Below are positions 6,808-12,994 of a DNA stretch of 18,797 nucleotides, piece by piece; within the stretch, counting starts at the first letter, position 1; every line of letters starts with the position of its first letter. Made by a program: the position numbers and the translations under genes. The stretch lies in contig CAZBDU010000107.1 of assembly GCA_964490725.1 (NCBI GenBank), positions 1-18,797 on the forward strand. Reading direction: 5' to 3'. Origin of the DNA: CAZBDU01 sp964490725. Its GTDB lineage: Bacteria; Spirochaetota; Spirochaetia; SZUA-6; DRHE01. The notes under the pieces were generated by a model. That model searched no databases. It was not told the origin of the DNA and was given only the letters and a program-made list of their open reading frames with translations.

Positions 6808-7974
6808 ATGCTTCATCCCGACGAGGCAGCAGAGATCCTGGAGGGGGTGCGGGTCACCCCGCAGACGGAAGAGGTGGGCCTGGGGGAGGCCCTGGGGCGG
6901 GTGCTGGCCGGGCCGGTGGCCTCCACCATGGAGAGCCCCCCCTTCGACAAGGCCGCCATGGACGGGTACGCGGTGGTGGAGGGAGAGTCCGCCGCGACGT
7001 TGAGGCTGCTGGAGACCGTGGCCGCGGGCCAGGTGCCGCAGCGGGAGGTCCATGCCGGGGAGTGCACCAGCATCATGACGGGCGCCATGATGCCCCGCGG
7101 GGCCGGCCGGGTGATTCGGGTCGAGTACACCCGCGAGCGGGACGGCGCGGTGCAGGTGCTGCGGACGGACAGCGCACGCAACGTCATCCGTCGCGGGGAG
7201 AACCTGCACGCCGGCCAGACGGTGCTTCGCCCGAAGGTGTTGGCCCCGCAGGACATCGGGGTGCTGGCCTCGCTGGGGCTCGCACGGGTGCGGGTGGCCC
7301 GGGCGCCGCTGGTGGGGGTGATCACCACCGGGTCGGAGCTGCGCAATCCCGGGGAGAGCCTGGCGGAGGGGCAGATCTACGACAGCAACGGGCCGCAGCT
7401 CCGCGCCCAGGCGGCCGCCATGAGCTGCCCCACCCGGGACTACGGGGTGGCCCCCGACGAGCCGGAGCTGCTCGCAGGCGTGGTGCGCGGCGCCCTGGCG
7501 GAGGTGGACGTGCTGCTGCTGTCCGGCGGGGTGTCCATGGGAGACTACGACCACGTACCCCGGGTGCTGCAGGAGGCAGGCTGCGAGATCCTCTTTCACA
7601 AGATGGCCATCAAGCCGGGCAAACCGACGCTCTTTGCCCGCAACGGGCAGCGCTTCGCGTTCGGGCTTCCCGGCAACCCCGTCTCCACCTTCGTGATCTT
7701 CGAGCTGTTCGTGAAGCCCTTCCTCTATCGCTGGATGGGGCTTGCCTACGCGCCGCCGACGCTGCGGGCGCCGCTGGGGGCGGCGCTGAGGCGGCGGGAC
7801 GCGGAGCGCGTGGAGTACCGCCCGGTGCGTCTGGAGAACGGGCGCATCCATCTCCTGGACTACCACGGGTCTTCCCATCTGAACGCGCTGGGGGAGGCGA
7901 ACGCACTGGTCCGAGTGGAGCAGGGCGTCACCTATCTGGAGGAAGGGGAGGAGCTGGATGCGCGACTCCTTTGA
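6808..7974 (+). CDS. moeA: Molybdopterin molybdotransferase MoeA
   Basis: A 388-residue cytosolic enzyme that inserts molybdate or tungstate into adenylated molybdopterin. The MoeA signatures are present in order: SPPFDKAAMDGYA (43-55), the TTGSEL segment opening the MogA-like domain (173-178), LLLSGGVSMGDYD (236-248), IKPGKPTLFA (268-277) and GLPGNPVS (286-293), with the C-terminal beta domain to residue 388. The ATG at 6808 follows an AACGGAG site and lies 23 bases after tupC. Its end overlaps moaA by 17 bases. Given the tungstate transporter upstream, it may be tuned to tungsten, as the MoeA1/MoeA2 pairs of some organisms are thought to be; that is an inference. Confidence 0.95.
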   Translation: MLHPDEAAEILEGVRVTPQTEEVGLGEALGRVLAGPVASTMESPPFDKAAMDGYAVVEGESAATLRLLETVAAGQVPQREVHAGECTSIMTGAMMPRGAGRVIRVEYTRERDGAVQVLRTDSARNVIRRGENLHAGQTVLRPKVLAPQDIGVLASLGLARVRVARAPLVGVITTGSELRNPGESLAEGQIYDSNGPQLRAQAAAMSCPTRDYGVAPDEPELLAGVVRGALAEVDVLLLSGGVSMGDYDHVPRVLQEAGCEILFHKMAIKPGKPTLFARNGQRFAFGLPGNPVSTFVIFELFVKPFLYRWMGLAYAPPTLRAPLGAALRRRDAERVEYRPVRLENGRIHLLDYHGSSHLNALGEANALVRVEQGVTYLEEGEELDARLL

Positions 7975-8755
7975 CCGCGAGATCGACTACCTGCGCATCT
8001 CGGTGACCGACAAGTGCAACCTGCGCTGCACCTACTGCATGCCCCCGCAAGGGGTGAGACGGAGGAGCCACGAGGAGTTCCTGAGCTTCGAAACCGTCGC
8101 CGAGGTCTGCCGGGTGGCCACCACCCTGGGGATCAGGAAAGTCCGGCTCACCGGGGGGGAGCCGCTGGTGAGGCGCGGGATCCTGGAGCTGGTGCGCCTC
8201 ATCCGCGCCCGGGCGCCTCTGGAGGAGCTGGCCATGACCACCAACGGCGTGCTCCTGGCCGCTCAGGCCGCGCCCCTGCGGGAGGCGGGGCTGTCCAGGG
8301 TGAACGTCTCCCTGGACACCCTGGAGGCGGAGCGCTACCGGCGGATCACCCGTGGGGGGTGCATCCAGGCGCCGCTTGCGGGGATCGAGGCGGCGCTGGC
8401 GGTGGGGCTGCCGGTGAAGCTGAACATGGTGGTGCTGGAGGACACCGCGGCGGAGGAAATCGAGGCCATGCGCCAGTTCTGCCTCCGGAGAGGAGTCCGG
8501 CTGCAGCTGATCAACCACTTCCTGCTCACCGAGCGCAAGGACAAGCCCTACCGCTTCGACCGTCCCCGTCCCTGCGCCGAGTGCAACCGCATCCGCCTCC
8601 TGGCCGACGGCGCGCTCAAACCGTGCCTGCACTCCAACAGCGAGATCCGCCTGGACCCGCAGGACATCGCCGGCAGCCTCCGCCGCACCATCCTGGCCAA
8701 GCCCGCCCGGGGCGCTGCCTGCACCAACCGTCCCATGGTGGAGATCGGAGGGTGA
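7958..8755 (+). CDS. moaA: GTP 3',8-cyclase MoaA, shortened form
   Basis: A 265-residue radical SAM protein that begins cofactor synthesis by converting GTP to 3',8-cyclo-GTP. The N-terminal [4Fe-4S] motif is C20-x3-C24-x2-C27 (CNLRCTYC), with TGGEPL and TTNG following. The C-terminal cluster ligands are C206, C209 and C223, with the two GTP-contact arginines in CNRIRL (R211, R213) kept, and the C-terminal Gly-Gly is present. Typical MoaA is about 320-340 residues. Here the segment normally found between the barrel end and the C-terminal cluster, including the GPA..Y part, is missing, and the reading frame shows no sign of a frameshift. It overlaps moeA upstream and is followed immediately by moaC. 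Confidence 0.88.
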   Translation: MRDSFDREIDYLRISVTDKCNLRCTYCMPPQGVRRRSHEEFLSFETVAEVCRVATTLGIRKVRLTGGEPLVRRGILELVRLIRARAPLEELAMTTNGVLLAAQAAPLREAGLSRVNVSLDTLEAERYRRITRGGCIQAPLAGIEAALAVGLPVKLNMVVLEDTAAEEIEAMRQFCLRRGVRLQLINHFLLTERKDKPYRFDRPRPCAECNRIRLLADGALKPCLHSNSEIRLDPQDIAGSLRRTILAKPARGAACTNRPMVEIGG

Positions 8756-8757
8756 AG

Positions 8758-9225
8758 GTGAGCCGCTTCAGCCACGTGGACGAGCAGGGCAGGGCCCGGA
8801 TGGTGGACGTGTCGGCCAAGCCGCGGGTGCGGCGCAGCGCCCGGGCTGAGGCGCGGGTGGAGATGGCCCCCGAGACGGTCCGGTTGATCCGGGACAATCA
8901 GGTGCAGAAGGGAGACGTGCTGGCGGTGGCGCGGATCGCCGGCATCGCCGCGGCCAAGCGCACCACCGACCTGATCCCTCTCTGCCACAACATCGCCATC
9001 GACCTGGTGGAGGTGGAGCTGGCCCTGGAGGAGCGCGCCGTGGCGATCCGCACGCGGGCGGTGTGTACGGACAAGACCGGGATCGAGATGGAGGCGCTGA
9101 CCGCTGCGGCGGTGGCCGCGCTGACGGTGTACGACATGTGCAAGGCCGTGGACAAGGGGATGGTGGTCTCCGGAGTGCGCCTCCTGGAAAAGACCAAGGA
9201 AGAGCTTCCGGGGGCCGCGCGGTGA
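8758..9225 (+). CDS. moaC: Cyclic pyranopterin monophosphate synthase MoaC
   Basis: A 155-residue enzyme, the usual MoaC length, converting the MoaA product to cyclic pyranopterin monophosphate. Visible motifs are MVDVSAK (15-21), PLCHNI (74-79), DKTGIEMEAL (105-114), YDMCKA and the catalytic-loop lysine in VDKGMV (K133). I chose GTG 8758 over the in-frame GTG 8752 because GGAGGG at 8747-8752 is then correctly spaced and the N-terminus aligns with the well-known MoaC start; the other choice would overlap the moaA stop. The gene overlaps the next one by four bases (GTGA). Confidence 0.95.
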   Translation: MSRFSHVDEQGRARMVDVSAKPRVRRSARAEARVEMAPETVRLIRDNQVQKGDVLAVARIAGIAAAKRTTDLIPLCHNIAIDLVEVELALEERAVAIRTRAVCTDKTGIEMEALTAAAVAALTVYDMCKAVDKGMVVSGVRLLEKTKEELPGAAR

Positions 9226-9662
9226 GGCGGGAGTTCGCGATTCTGTCCATCAACGTCTCCGGGCGCAAGGGAGTGCAGAAGAAGCCAGTCCGGGAGGCCA
9301 CCCTGAGGGAAGAGCATGGGATCGACGGGGACGCCCATGCCGGCGCCTGGCACCGGCAGGTCTCGCTGCTGGCCGACGAGGACGTCGAGCTGATGCGCCG
9401 GCGGGGAGTGGAGCTGGATTTCGGCGACTTCGCCGAGAACATCACCACCCGCGGGGTCCCCCTGGGGAGCCTGCCGGTGGGCACCCGCCTCCACCTGGGC
9501 GAATGCGTGCTGGAAGTCACCCAGATCGGCAAGGAGTGTCACCACGGCTGCGCGATCTACCGCGCGGTGGGTGACTGCGTCATGCCCCGCAAGGGGATCT
9601 TCGCCCGGGTGATCCGGGGAGGGACCATCAGCAGTGACAGTCGTTGTTATTACGATCTCTGA
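9222..9662 (+). CDS. MOSC domain protein
   Basis: A 146-residue stand-alone MOSC (Moco sulfurase C-terminal) domain protein. HGIDGDAHAG (32-41) and the cysteine-containing block IGKECHHGCAIYRAVGDCVMP (C106, C110, C119) followed by GIFARV are typical of MOSC proteins in anaerobes' cofactor operons. MOSC domains are thought to bind the cofactor and carry sulfur or metal to it; the exact reaction here is unknown. The GTG start at 9222 overlaps the moaC stop (GTGA), and the gene overlaps mogA by 29 bases. In some organisms this domain is fused to MoaB/MogA, which supports a joint role with the next gene. Confidence 0.9.
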   Translation: MRREFAILSINVSGRKGVQKKPVREATLREEHGIDGDAHAGAWHRQVSLLADEDVELMRRRGVELDFGDFAENITTRGVPLGSLPVGTRLHLGECVLEVTQIGKECHHGCAIYRAVGDCVMPRKGIFARVIRGGTISSDSRCYYDL

Positions 9663-10116
9663 TCGGGCCCATCGCGGGGTCTACCCGGACCGCTCGGGGC
9701 CGCGGATCGTGGAGCTGCTGGAAGAAGGCCTGCCGCGGGCGGAGATCAGCCGTGAGGTGGTGCCGGACGAGCAGGAGGAGATCCTGGCGGCCTTCCGCCG
9801 CCACCGGAAGGCGGATTTCATCATCACCAGCGGCGGGACCGGCATCGGAGCCCGGGATGTGACCCCGGAGGTGACGGGGCGGTACTGCGACCGGCTCCTT
9901 CCCGGAATCGCCGAGACCCTGCGCGCGGCCTCCTACCGCGACACCCCCAGCGCGATGCTCTCCCGGGGCGTGGCCGGCCTGAAGGGGGCCACGATCATCG
10001 TCAACTTCCCGGGATCGACTGCCGCTGTGGAGCTGTGCACGCGCCTCCTGCTCCCGGTAATGGAGCACGCCCTCCGCATGCTGAAGGGCGAAGGCCATCG
10101 CCCTGGTCCGGCGTAG
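9634..10116 (+). CDS. mogA: Molybdopterin adenylyltransferase MogA/MoaB family
   Basis: A 160-residue cytosolic protein that adenylates molybdopterin before metal insertion by MoeA. Motifs are ITISDRA (7-12 region), TSGGTGIGARDVTPE (65-79) and VNFPGS, matching the MoaB/MogA fold. I call it mogA by function; moaB is an equally used name for such short proteins. The start is GTG 9634, inside the end of the MOSC gene, with GGAGGG upstream. The last residues (GHRPGPA) and the TAG stop fall within a 46-bp repeat copy (10089-10134), so the natural C-terminus may have been altered by repeat insertion. It is the last gene of the operon. Confidence 0.92.
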   Translation: MTVVVITISDRAHRGVYPDRSGPRIVELLEEGLPRAEISREVVPDEQEEILAAFRRHRKADFIITSGGTGIGARDVTPEVTGRYCDRLLPGIAETLRAASYRDTPSAMLSRGVAGLKGATIIVNFPGSTAAVELCTRLLLPVMEHALRMLKGEGHRPGPA

Positions 10117-10134
10117 CCGGGGGAGGGCCGAGTC
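10089..10134. repeat. 46-bp direct repeat, copy 1
   Basis: Identical over 46 bases to 10193-10238. It contains the small hairpin CCGGC-GTA-GCCGG followed by a GGGGAGGG run. The mogA stop codon (10114-10116) lies inside the hairpin. Confidence 0.9.
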
Positions 10135-10155
10135 CCGCGCCAAGCCAGCGTCTTC

Positions 10156-10179
10156 GTCCGGCGCAGCCGGGGGATGGCG
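10156..10179. repeat. Diverged middle copy of the repeat core
   Basis: GTCCGGCGCAGCCGGGGGAT differs from the core of the two full copies by single bases and keeps the CCGGC/GCCGG hairpin. It sits between the full copies at intervals of 50 and 54 bases, giving a three-unit cluster. Confidence 0.7.
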
Positions 10180-10192
10180 GGCAAGCGCGGGT

Positions 10193-10238
10193 CGAAGGCC
10201 ATCGCCCTGGTCCGGCGTAGCCGGGGGAGGGCCGAGTC
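10193..10238. repeat. 46-bp direct repeat, copy 2
   Basis: Identical to 10089-10134. The stop codon of the minus-strand gene (10237-10239) overlaps its right end, so the repeat cluster fills the whole gap between two convergent genes. Its hairpins might also act as a weak bidirectional transcript end, although there is no T-run. Confidence 0.9.
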
Positions 10239-10824
10239 AGAAGCCTGCTTCTGCCAGTATGACCAGGGCGATGGCCGTCAGCGACAGGAACAGCACCAGC
10301 CACGGTCCGACGCGCCCGCCCGGTCCGCGCATCCTGTTGTACAGCTGGAACATCCGGCGGGACTCCTCCGAACCGGCTTTGTCCGCCTCCAGCGCCCGGG
10401 GGAACTGCGGCTCACCCTGCAGTATCCTCGGCATGGCTTGAGTCTCGATCGGATGGAGCACGGCGATTGCGTCCAGATCGAAGCCGGCCAAATCCCTGCG
10501 GAACTCGGCCGGTATCAAGCGGTGGTGGTGCAGGAACGCGAGCTTGCGGAACAGCAGCGACACCCTGCGGCGCCGTTCGTGGAGCGTAAGGTCGCCGGCG
10601 CTGAATCTGCGCACGTACTCCTCCGCGATCTCCTCGGAGACGCCACCCCTTTCGTTCCAGAGGCGATAGACGGCCATCAGGGCGTCGAGCATTTCCGGCG
10701 ACCCGTACTCCTGCCAGAGCGCCAGAAAAAGATCATGTTTTCTGGCACGCCGGCCCCCCAGGAAGGACGCCGCGGAGACCAGCAGCGCCGCTGTGGACAT
10801 GGCCACGGGCAGCCACACAACCAT
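10237..10824 (-). CDS. Hypothetical protein with two terminal membrane helices
   Basis: A 195-residue protein I do not recognise. A hydrophobic helix lies at each end (MVVWLPVAMSTAALLVSAAS near the N-terminus and WLVLFLSLTAIALVILAE at the C-terminus). Between them is a basic, charged helical region (RRARKHDLFLALWQEYGSPE onward), probably cytoplasmic. The open frame extends to 10935 but would run into the tRNA-Arg gene, so I start at ATG 10824, which has AGGA just upstream. A TATAAT at 10832-10837 lies so close that the message could be leaderless or the start could be ATG 10800. The gene converges on mogA through the repeat cluster. Confidence 0.7.
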   Translation of the reverse strand: MVVWLPVAMSTAALLVSAASFLGGRRARKHDLFLALWQEYGSPEMLDALMAVYRLWNERGGVSEEIAEEYVRRFSAGDLTLHERRRRVSLLFRKLAFLHHHRLIPAEFRRDLAGFDLDAIAVLHPIETQAMPRILQGEPQFPRALEADKAGSEESRRMFQLYNRMRGPGGRVGPWLVLFLSLTAIALVILAEAGF

Positions 10825-10903
10825 GAGTCCTATTATAGCGCCGGCCCGAGATGCCGGCGACCGAATGCCGCCGGGGATTGAGCCTCCACTCTTGATGTGA
10901 TTT

Positions 10904-10977
<74 letters not shown>

Positions 10978-10984
10978 ATGACTG

Positions 10985-11000
10985 CACCTGGGGCCAGGTG
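10985..11000. repeat. Perfect palindrome between two tRNA genes
   Basis: CACCTGG-GG-CCAGGTG forms a seven-base-pair stem with a two-base loop, eight bases upstream of tRNA-Arg and downstream of tRNA-Pro. It could be a processing structure in a shared transcript or a protein site. There is no T-run, so it does not look like a terminator. Confidence 0.6.
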
Positions 11001-11049
11001 GCGGTGCGGGAGCCGAGGCGCGCCGGCCGCCCCTGCTCCACGCCGCCAA

Positions 11050-11122
11050 TCGGGATGAGAGGATTTGAACCTCCGACCTCCTGCTCCCAAAGCAGGCGCC
11101 CTGGCCACTAGGCTACATCCCG
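11050..11122 (-). tRNA. tRNA-Pro (anticodon UGG)
   Basis: A complete minus-strand cloverleaf: acceptor CGGGATG/CATCCCG, anticodon stem CCTGC/GCAGG around loop TTTGGGA (anticodon TGG, Pro CCA codons) and T-loop TTCAAAT. The discriminator is A and no CCA is encoded. Confidence 0.95.
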
Positions 11123-11136
11123 CTAGACTGTTTTCA

Positions 11137-11166
11137 ACTATACCGAGTTTGGGGAAGTGCGGTCAA
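11137..11166 (-). promoter_or_regulatory. Promoter of the tRNA-Pro/tRNA-Arg unit
   Basis: Minus strand: TTGACC (11161-11166), an 18-base spacer and TATAGT (11137-11142). Both boxes match five of six bases. The start would fall about eight bases before the tRNA-Pro 5' end. Confidence 0.7.
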
Positions 11167-11213
11167 CATGAGCGCCCTCCGCCGGCCGCCCGGCTGCGGG
11201 CACTGGAGGGGGG

Positions 11214-11681
11214 CTAGAACCCCGGTGGCGTGCCCTCCCCGCCGAGCTTCTTCAGGAACTCCGACTTGTCGGCGCCCTCGCGAAAGACCACGAGCAGCGT
11301 GTCCTCCCCGCCCAGGGTGCCCAGGACCTCCGGGATCTCCAGCCGGTCGATGGCAAAAGCCACGCTGTGTCCGTGGCCCAGCTTGGTGTGTATCACCGCC
11401 AGGTTGCGGGAGAACTGGACGTCTACGATTCCCCGGCGGATGTCATCGTGGAGGTAGGGCTCCGGGACGGCCTTGACGTCGTCCTTGACCGTGTAGACGT
11501 AGCCTTCCTTGGGATCCGGAATCCTGGCAATCCCCAGGAACTTCAGGTCGCGCGACAGCGTTGCCTGAGTCACGTCCTTTCCGACCTGCTTCAGGCGCTG
11601 CTGCAGCTCCTCCTGGCTGTGGATCCGCTCCTCCCGAAGGATGGAGAGGATGAGTCTGCGTCTCGCCTCTTGACCTGTCAG
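11214..11681 (-). CDS. argR: Arginine repressor ArgR, apparent CTG start
   Basis: A 155-residue protein, the normal ArgR length. The N-terminal winged helix includes EERIHSQEELQQRLKQVGK and the recognition segment VTQATLSRDLKFLGIARIP (37-55). The C-terminal hexamerisation and arginine-binding domain carries GTLGGEDTLLVV (121-132), equivalent to the usual GTIAGDDT block. ArgR controls arginine synthesis and breakdown genes with arginine as co-regulator. The frame is open only back to a TGA near 11698, and no ATG, GTG or TTG gives a complete DNA-binding domain. A CTG at 11679-11681 preceded by GAGGAGGGG at correct spacing does. An internal GTG at 11573 would remove half the HTH. Recent frameshift is the alternative. 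Confidence 0.88.
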   Translation of the reverse strand: MTGQEARRRLILSILREERIHSQEELQQRLKQVGKDVTQATLSRDLKFLGIARIPDPKEGYVYTVKDDVKAVPEPYLHDDIRRGIVDVQFSRNLAVIHTKLGHGHSVAFAIDRLEIPEVLGTLGGEDTLLVVFREGADKSEFLKKLGGEGTPPGF

Positions 11682-11727
11682 ATGCCCCTCCTCGCCTCAT
11701 GAAGCTGCTTCGCCTGCATCAACATAC

Positions 11728-11756
11728 ACAATACATCATTTTCCGGCTCAGAGCAA
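11728..11756 (-). promoter_or_regulatory. Candidate argR promoter in an AT-rich island
   Basis: Minus strand: TTGCTC (11751-11756), a 17-base spacer and TATTGT (11728-11733), matches of three and four of six. It lies in a short AT-rich stretch (about 11715-11770) where autoregulatory ARG boxes might be expected, but I see no clear 18-bp ARG-box palindrome. Confidence 0.35.
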
Positions 11757-11792
11757 AGCGCCTTTTTTCGCTCCGCGCCGGGGGCGGCGGAC

Positions 11793-12515
11793 CTACCGCT
11801 GCCGGGTGTGGCCGTCCCCGTGCCTCAGCGCACCACCGCCGCGCCGGTTCCCGCCCGGCCGCTTCCTCTTGTCGTAGAATCTCTTGGCCTTGGCCCGGTT
11901 GCCGCAGCCGGCCATGTCGCACCATCGCCGGCTGGCATTACGGCTGGTATCCAGGAACAGCCAGCCGCACTCGGGGTTCCCGCAAATCTTGAGGCGGGCG
12001 GGATCGAGAGAGGTCAGCAGATCAGCGGCCTGCCTGGCCAGACGCAGGGGAATATCCTCCAGGGGGTTCTCCCCCCGCTCCAGCTCCAGCGCGTAGCGCC
12101 CTCCAGGCGCCGAGCCTCTTCGCAGGACCGCTCGGCTGAGCGCCCGGCGCAGATGGCGGTTGAATGCCTCCAGGTCATCCCGTGCCGGCGGACCTCCACT
12201 GGCTGCGGCGCGCAGGAGGCCGAACAGCGCCTCCCGCATCTCGCGGGCCTGGTCCAGCGCAGCGGCGGCGCTCTGGGGGTGTTCGGCCGCGTGGCTGGCC
12301 AGCTCGGCGAGGGCTGTGTCCGGAAGGTAGCCGGTCCGGTGGGACCAGGCCAGAAGATCCGTGAAGTCGCCCAGCCAATCGTGGTCCCGCCCGGTGCCCC
12401 GCCAGTCCACGGTGTTGGTGAAATCCAGCACCGGGTGCCCGCCGTCCAGATCGAAATGCTCGAACTTTGCGAACCGCTTCCTGAGCTTTTCTGCCAACTC
12501 GTCCTCTATAACCAT
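11793..12515 (-). CDS. CGNR zinc-finger protein (ABATE domain), likely regulator
   Basis: A 240-residue protein. The N-terminal part (HFDLDGGHPVLDFTNTVDWR onward) matches the ABATE stress-associated domain. The C-terminal part is a CGNR zinc finger: C178-x4-C183, then C199-x4-C204 in the diagnostic CGNRAKAKRFYDKRK. The tail is basic (RPGGNRRGGG). These proteins are thought to be DNA-binding regulators, mostly uncharacterised. The ATG at 12515 follows AGGA with five bases between; a TTG codon just before is also in frame. The operator array at 12507-12585 overlaps its first codons, so self-repression is likely. It is upstream of argR on the same strand, 111 bases apart. Confidence 0.87.
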   Translation of the reverse strand: MVIEDELAEKLRKRFAKFEHFDLDGGHPVLDFTNTVDWRGTGRDHDWLGDFTDLLAWSHRTGYLPDTALAELASHAAEHPQSAAAALDQAREMREALFGLLRAAASGGPPARDDLEAFNRHLRRALSRAVLRRGSAPGGRYALELERGENPLEDIPLRLARQAADLLTSLDPARLKICGNPECGWLFLDTSRNASRRWCDMAGCGNRAKAKRFYDKRKRPGGNRRGGGALRHGDGHTRQR

Positions 12516-12585
12516 CAAAATCCTATTGACAGGTTATAAGAATGCGCCTACCATATAACCTGTGTACAGTTTAGCGCTGGTTATA
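12507..12585. promoter_or_regulatory. Four-half-site operator array
   Basis: The seven-base motif GGTTATA occurs four times in alternating orientation: TATAACC at 12507-12513, GGTTATA at 12532-12538, TATAACC at 12554-12560 and GGTTATA at 12579-12585. This makes two identical units, TATAACC-N18-GGTTATA, exactly 47 bases apart. The central pair extends to a ten-base inverted repeat (ACAGGTTATA/TATAACCTGT). The array fills the gap between the divergent CGNR gene and the small gene at 12606 and covers the first CGNR codons. The CGNR protein is the obvious candidate binder. Confidence 0.75.
12526..12554 (+). promoter_or_regulatory. Promoter of the 79-codon gene within the operator array
   Basis: TTGACA (12526-12531), a 17-base spacer and TACCAT (12549-12554). 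One operator half-site lies entirely in the spacer and another begins at the end of the -10, so any bound protein would block this promoter. Confidence 0.55.
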
Positions 12586-12605
12586 GGAGCGGTCAAGGGG
12601 GGCAT

Positions 12606-12845
12606 ATGTTTGACTGGTATTCCGAGTACCTGCTGAGCAGGATCCGGCAGCGGGACCTGGCCGCCACGGCGGAGCTCCGGCGGCTCATAGCCGAAGGAAA
12701 CGCGGGGCGGCGGTCCCGCAAGGCCCTGGAGGGGCGGCCGGGCAGGCGCGCCAGCCTGCGCTATCGGCTGGGCTCGGTGCTGATCGTTCTGGGCCGGTCG
12801 CTTCAGCGGGCGGCGCCCAGGCTGCCGGAAGCACCCGGCCGCTGA
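12606..12845 (+). CDS. Small hypothetical protein, 79 residues
   Basis: I do not recognise a family. The sequence is highly basic, with an N-terminal amphipathic helix (MFDWYSEYLLSRIRQRDLAA), a middle rich in Arg and Gly, and a modestly hydrophobic C-terminal stretch (RYRLGSVLIVLGRSLQRAAP) that could lie on a membrane. The ATG follows AAGGGGGGC at a good distance, and a promoter covered by the operator array lies upstream. Those signals are the main reason to believe it is real. It is probably controlled together with the divergent CGNR gene. Confidence 0.55.
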   Translation: MFDWYSEYLLSRIRQRDLAATAELRRLIAEGNAGRRSRKALEGRPGRRASLRYRLGSVLIVLGRSLQRAAPRLPEAPGR

Positions 12846-12890
12846 ACGCGCTGCCTGGCGGATGGGTTCCGCCGGCCGGCCCCTCCGTTC

Positions 12891-12919
12891 TTGACCAACC
12901 CCGGGGGCCACAGTACCTT
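12891..12919 (+). promoter_or_regulatory. Candidate promoter of the phosphoglycerate mutase gene
   Basis: TTGACC (12891-12896), a 17-base spacer and TACCTT (12914-12919). The -35 is good and the -10 weak. The rest of the 12846-12994 gap is GC-rich with no other clear signal. Confidence 0.4.
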
Positions 12920-12994
12920 CCTTGGTAGATCACGCCCCGCCGGATCGGGCGCCGGCCAGCGGGCCGGGCCGGGGGGAACGAGGGAGCGGCGCAG

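Noticed and set aside
6672..8006. A 444-codon plus-strand frame across moeA.
   Set aside because: Low-complexity Arg/Gly/Ala translation in the wrong frame of moeA.
10089..10238. Considered as a CRISPR array because of regularly spaced repeats.
   Set aside because: Only three units, one of them diverged, with unlike spacers partly inside genes and no cas genes nearby.
10174..10881. A 235-codon plus-strand frame opposite the small membrane protein.
   Set aside because: No recognisable features and no ribosome site. The minus-strand frame gives two clean membrane helices and a sensible start.
11174..11214. CCCTCC/GGAGGG inverted repeat just after argR, considered as a terminator.
   Set aside because: The stem is short with a long loop and no T-run on the minus strand.
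11715..11770. AT-rich stretch before argR considered as a pair of ARG boxes.
   Set aside because: No symmetric TGAAT/ATTCA-type halves can be aligned; only a weak promoter is supportable.
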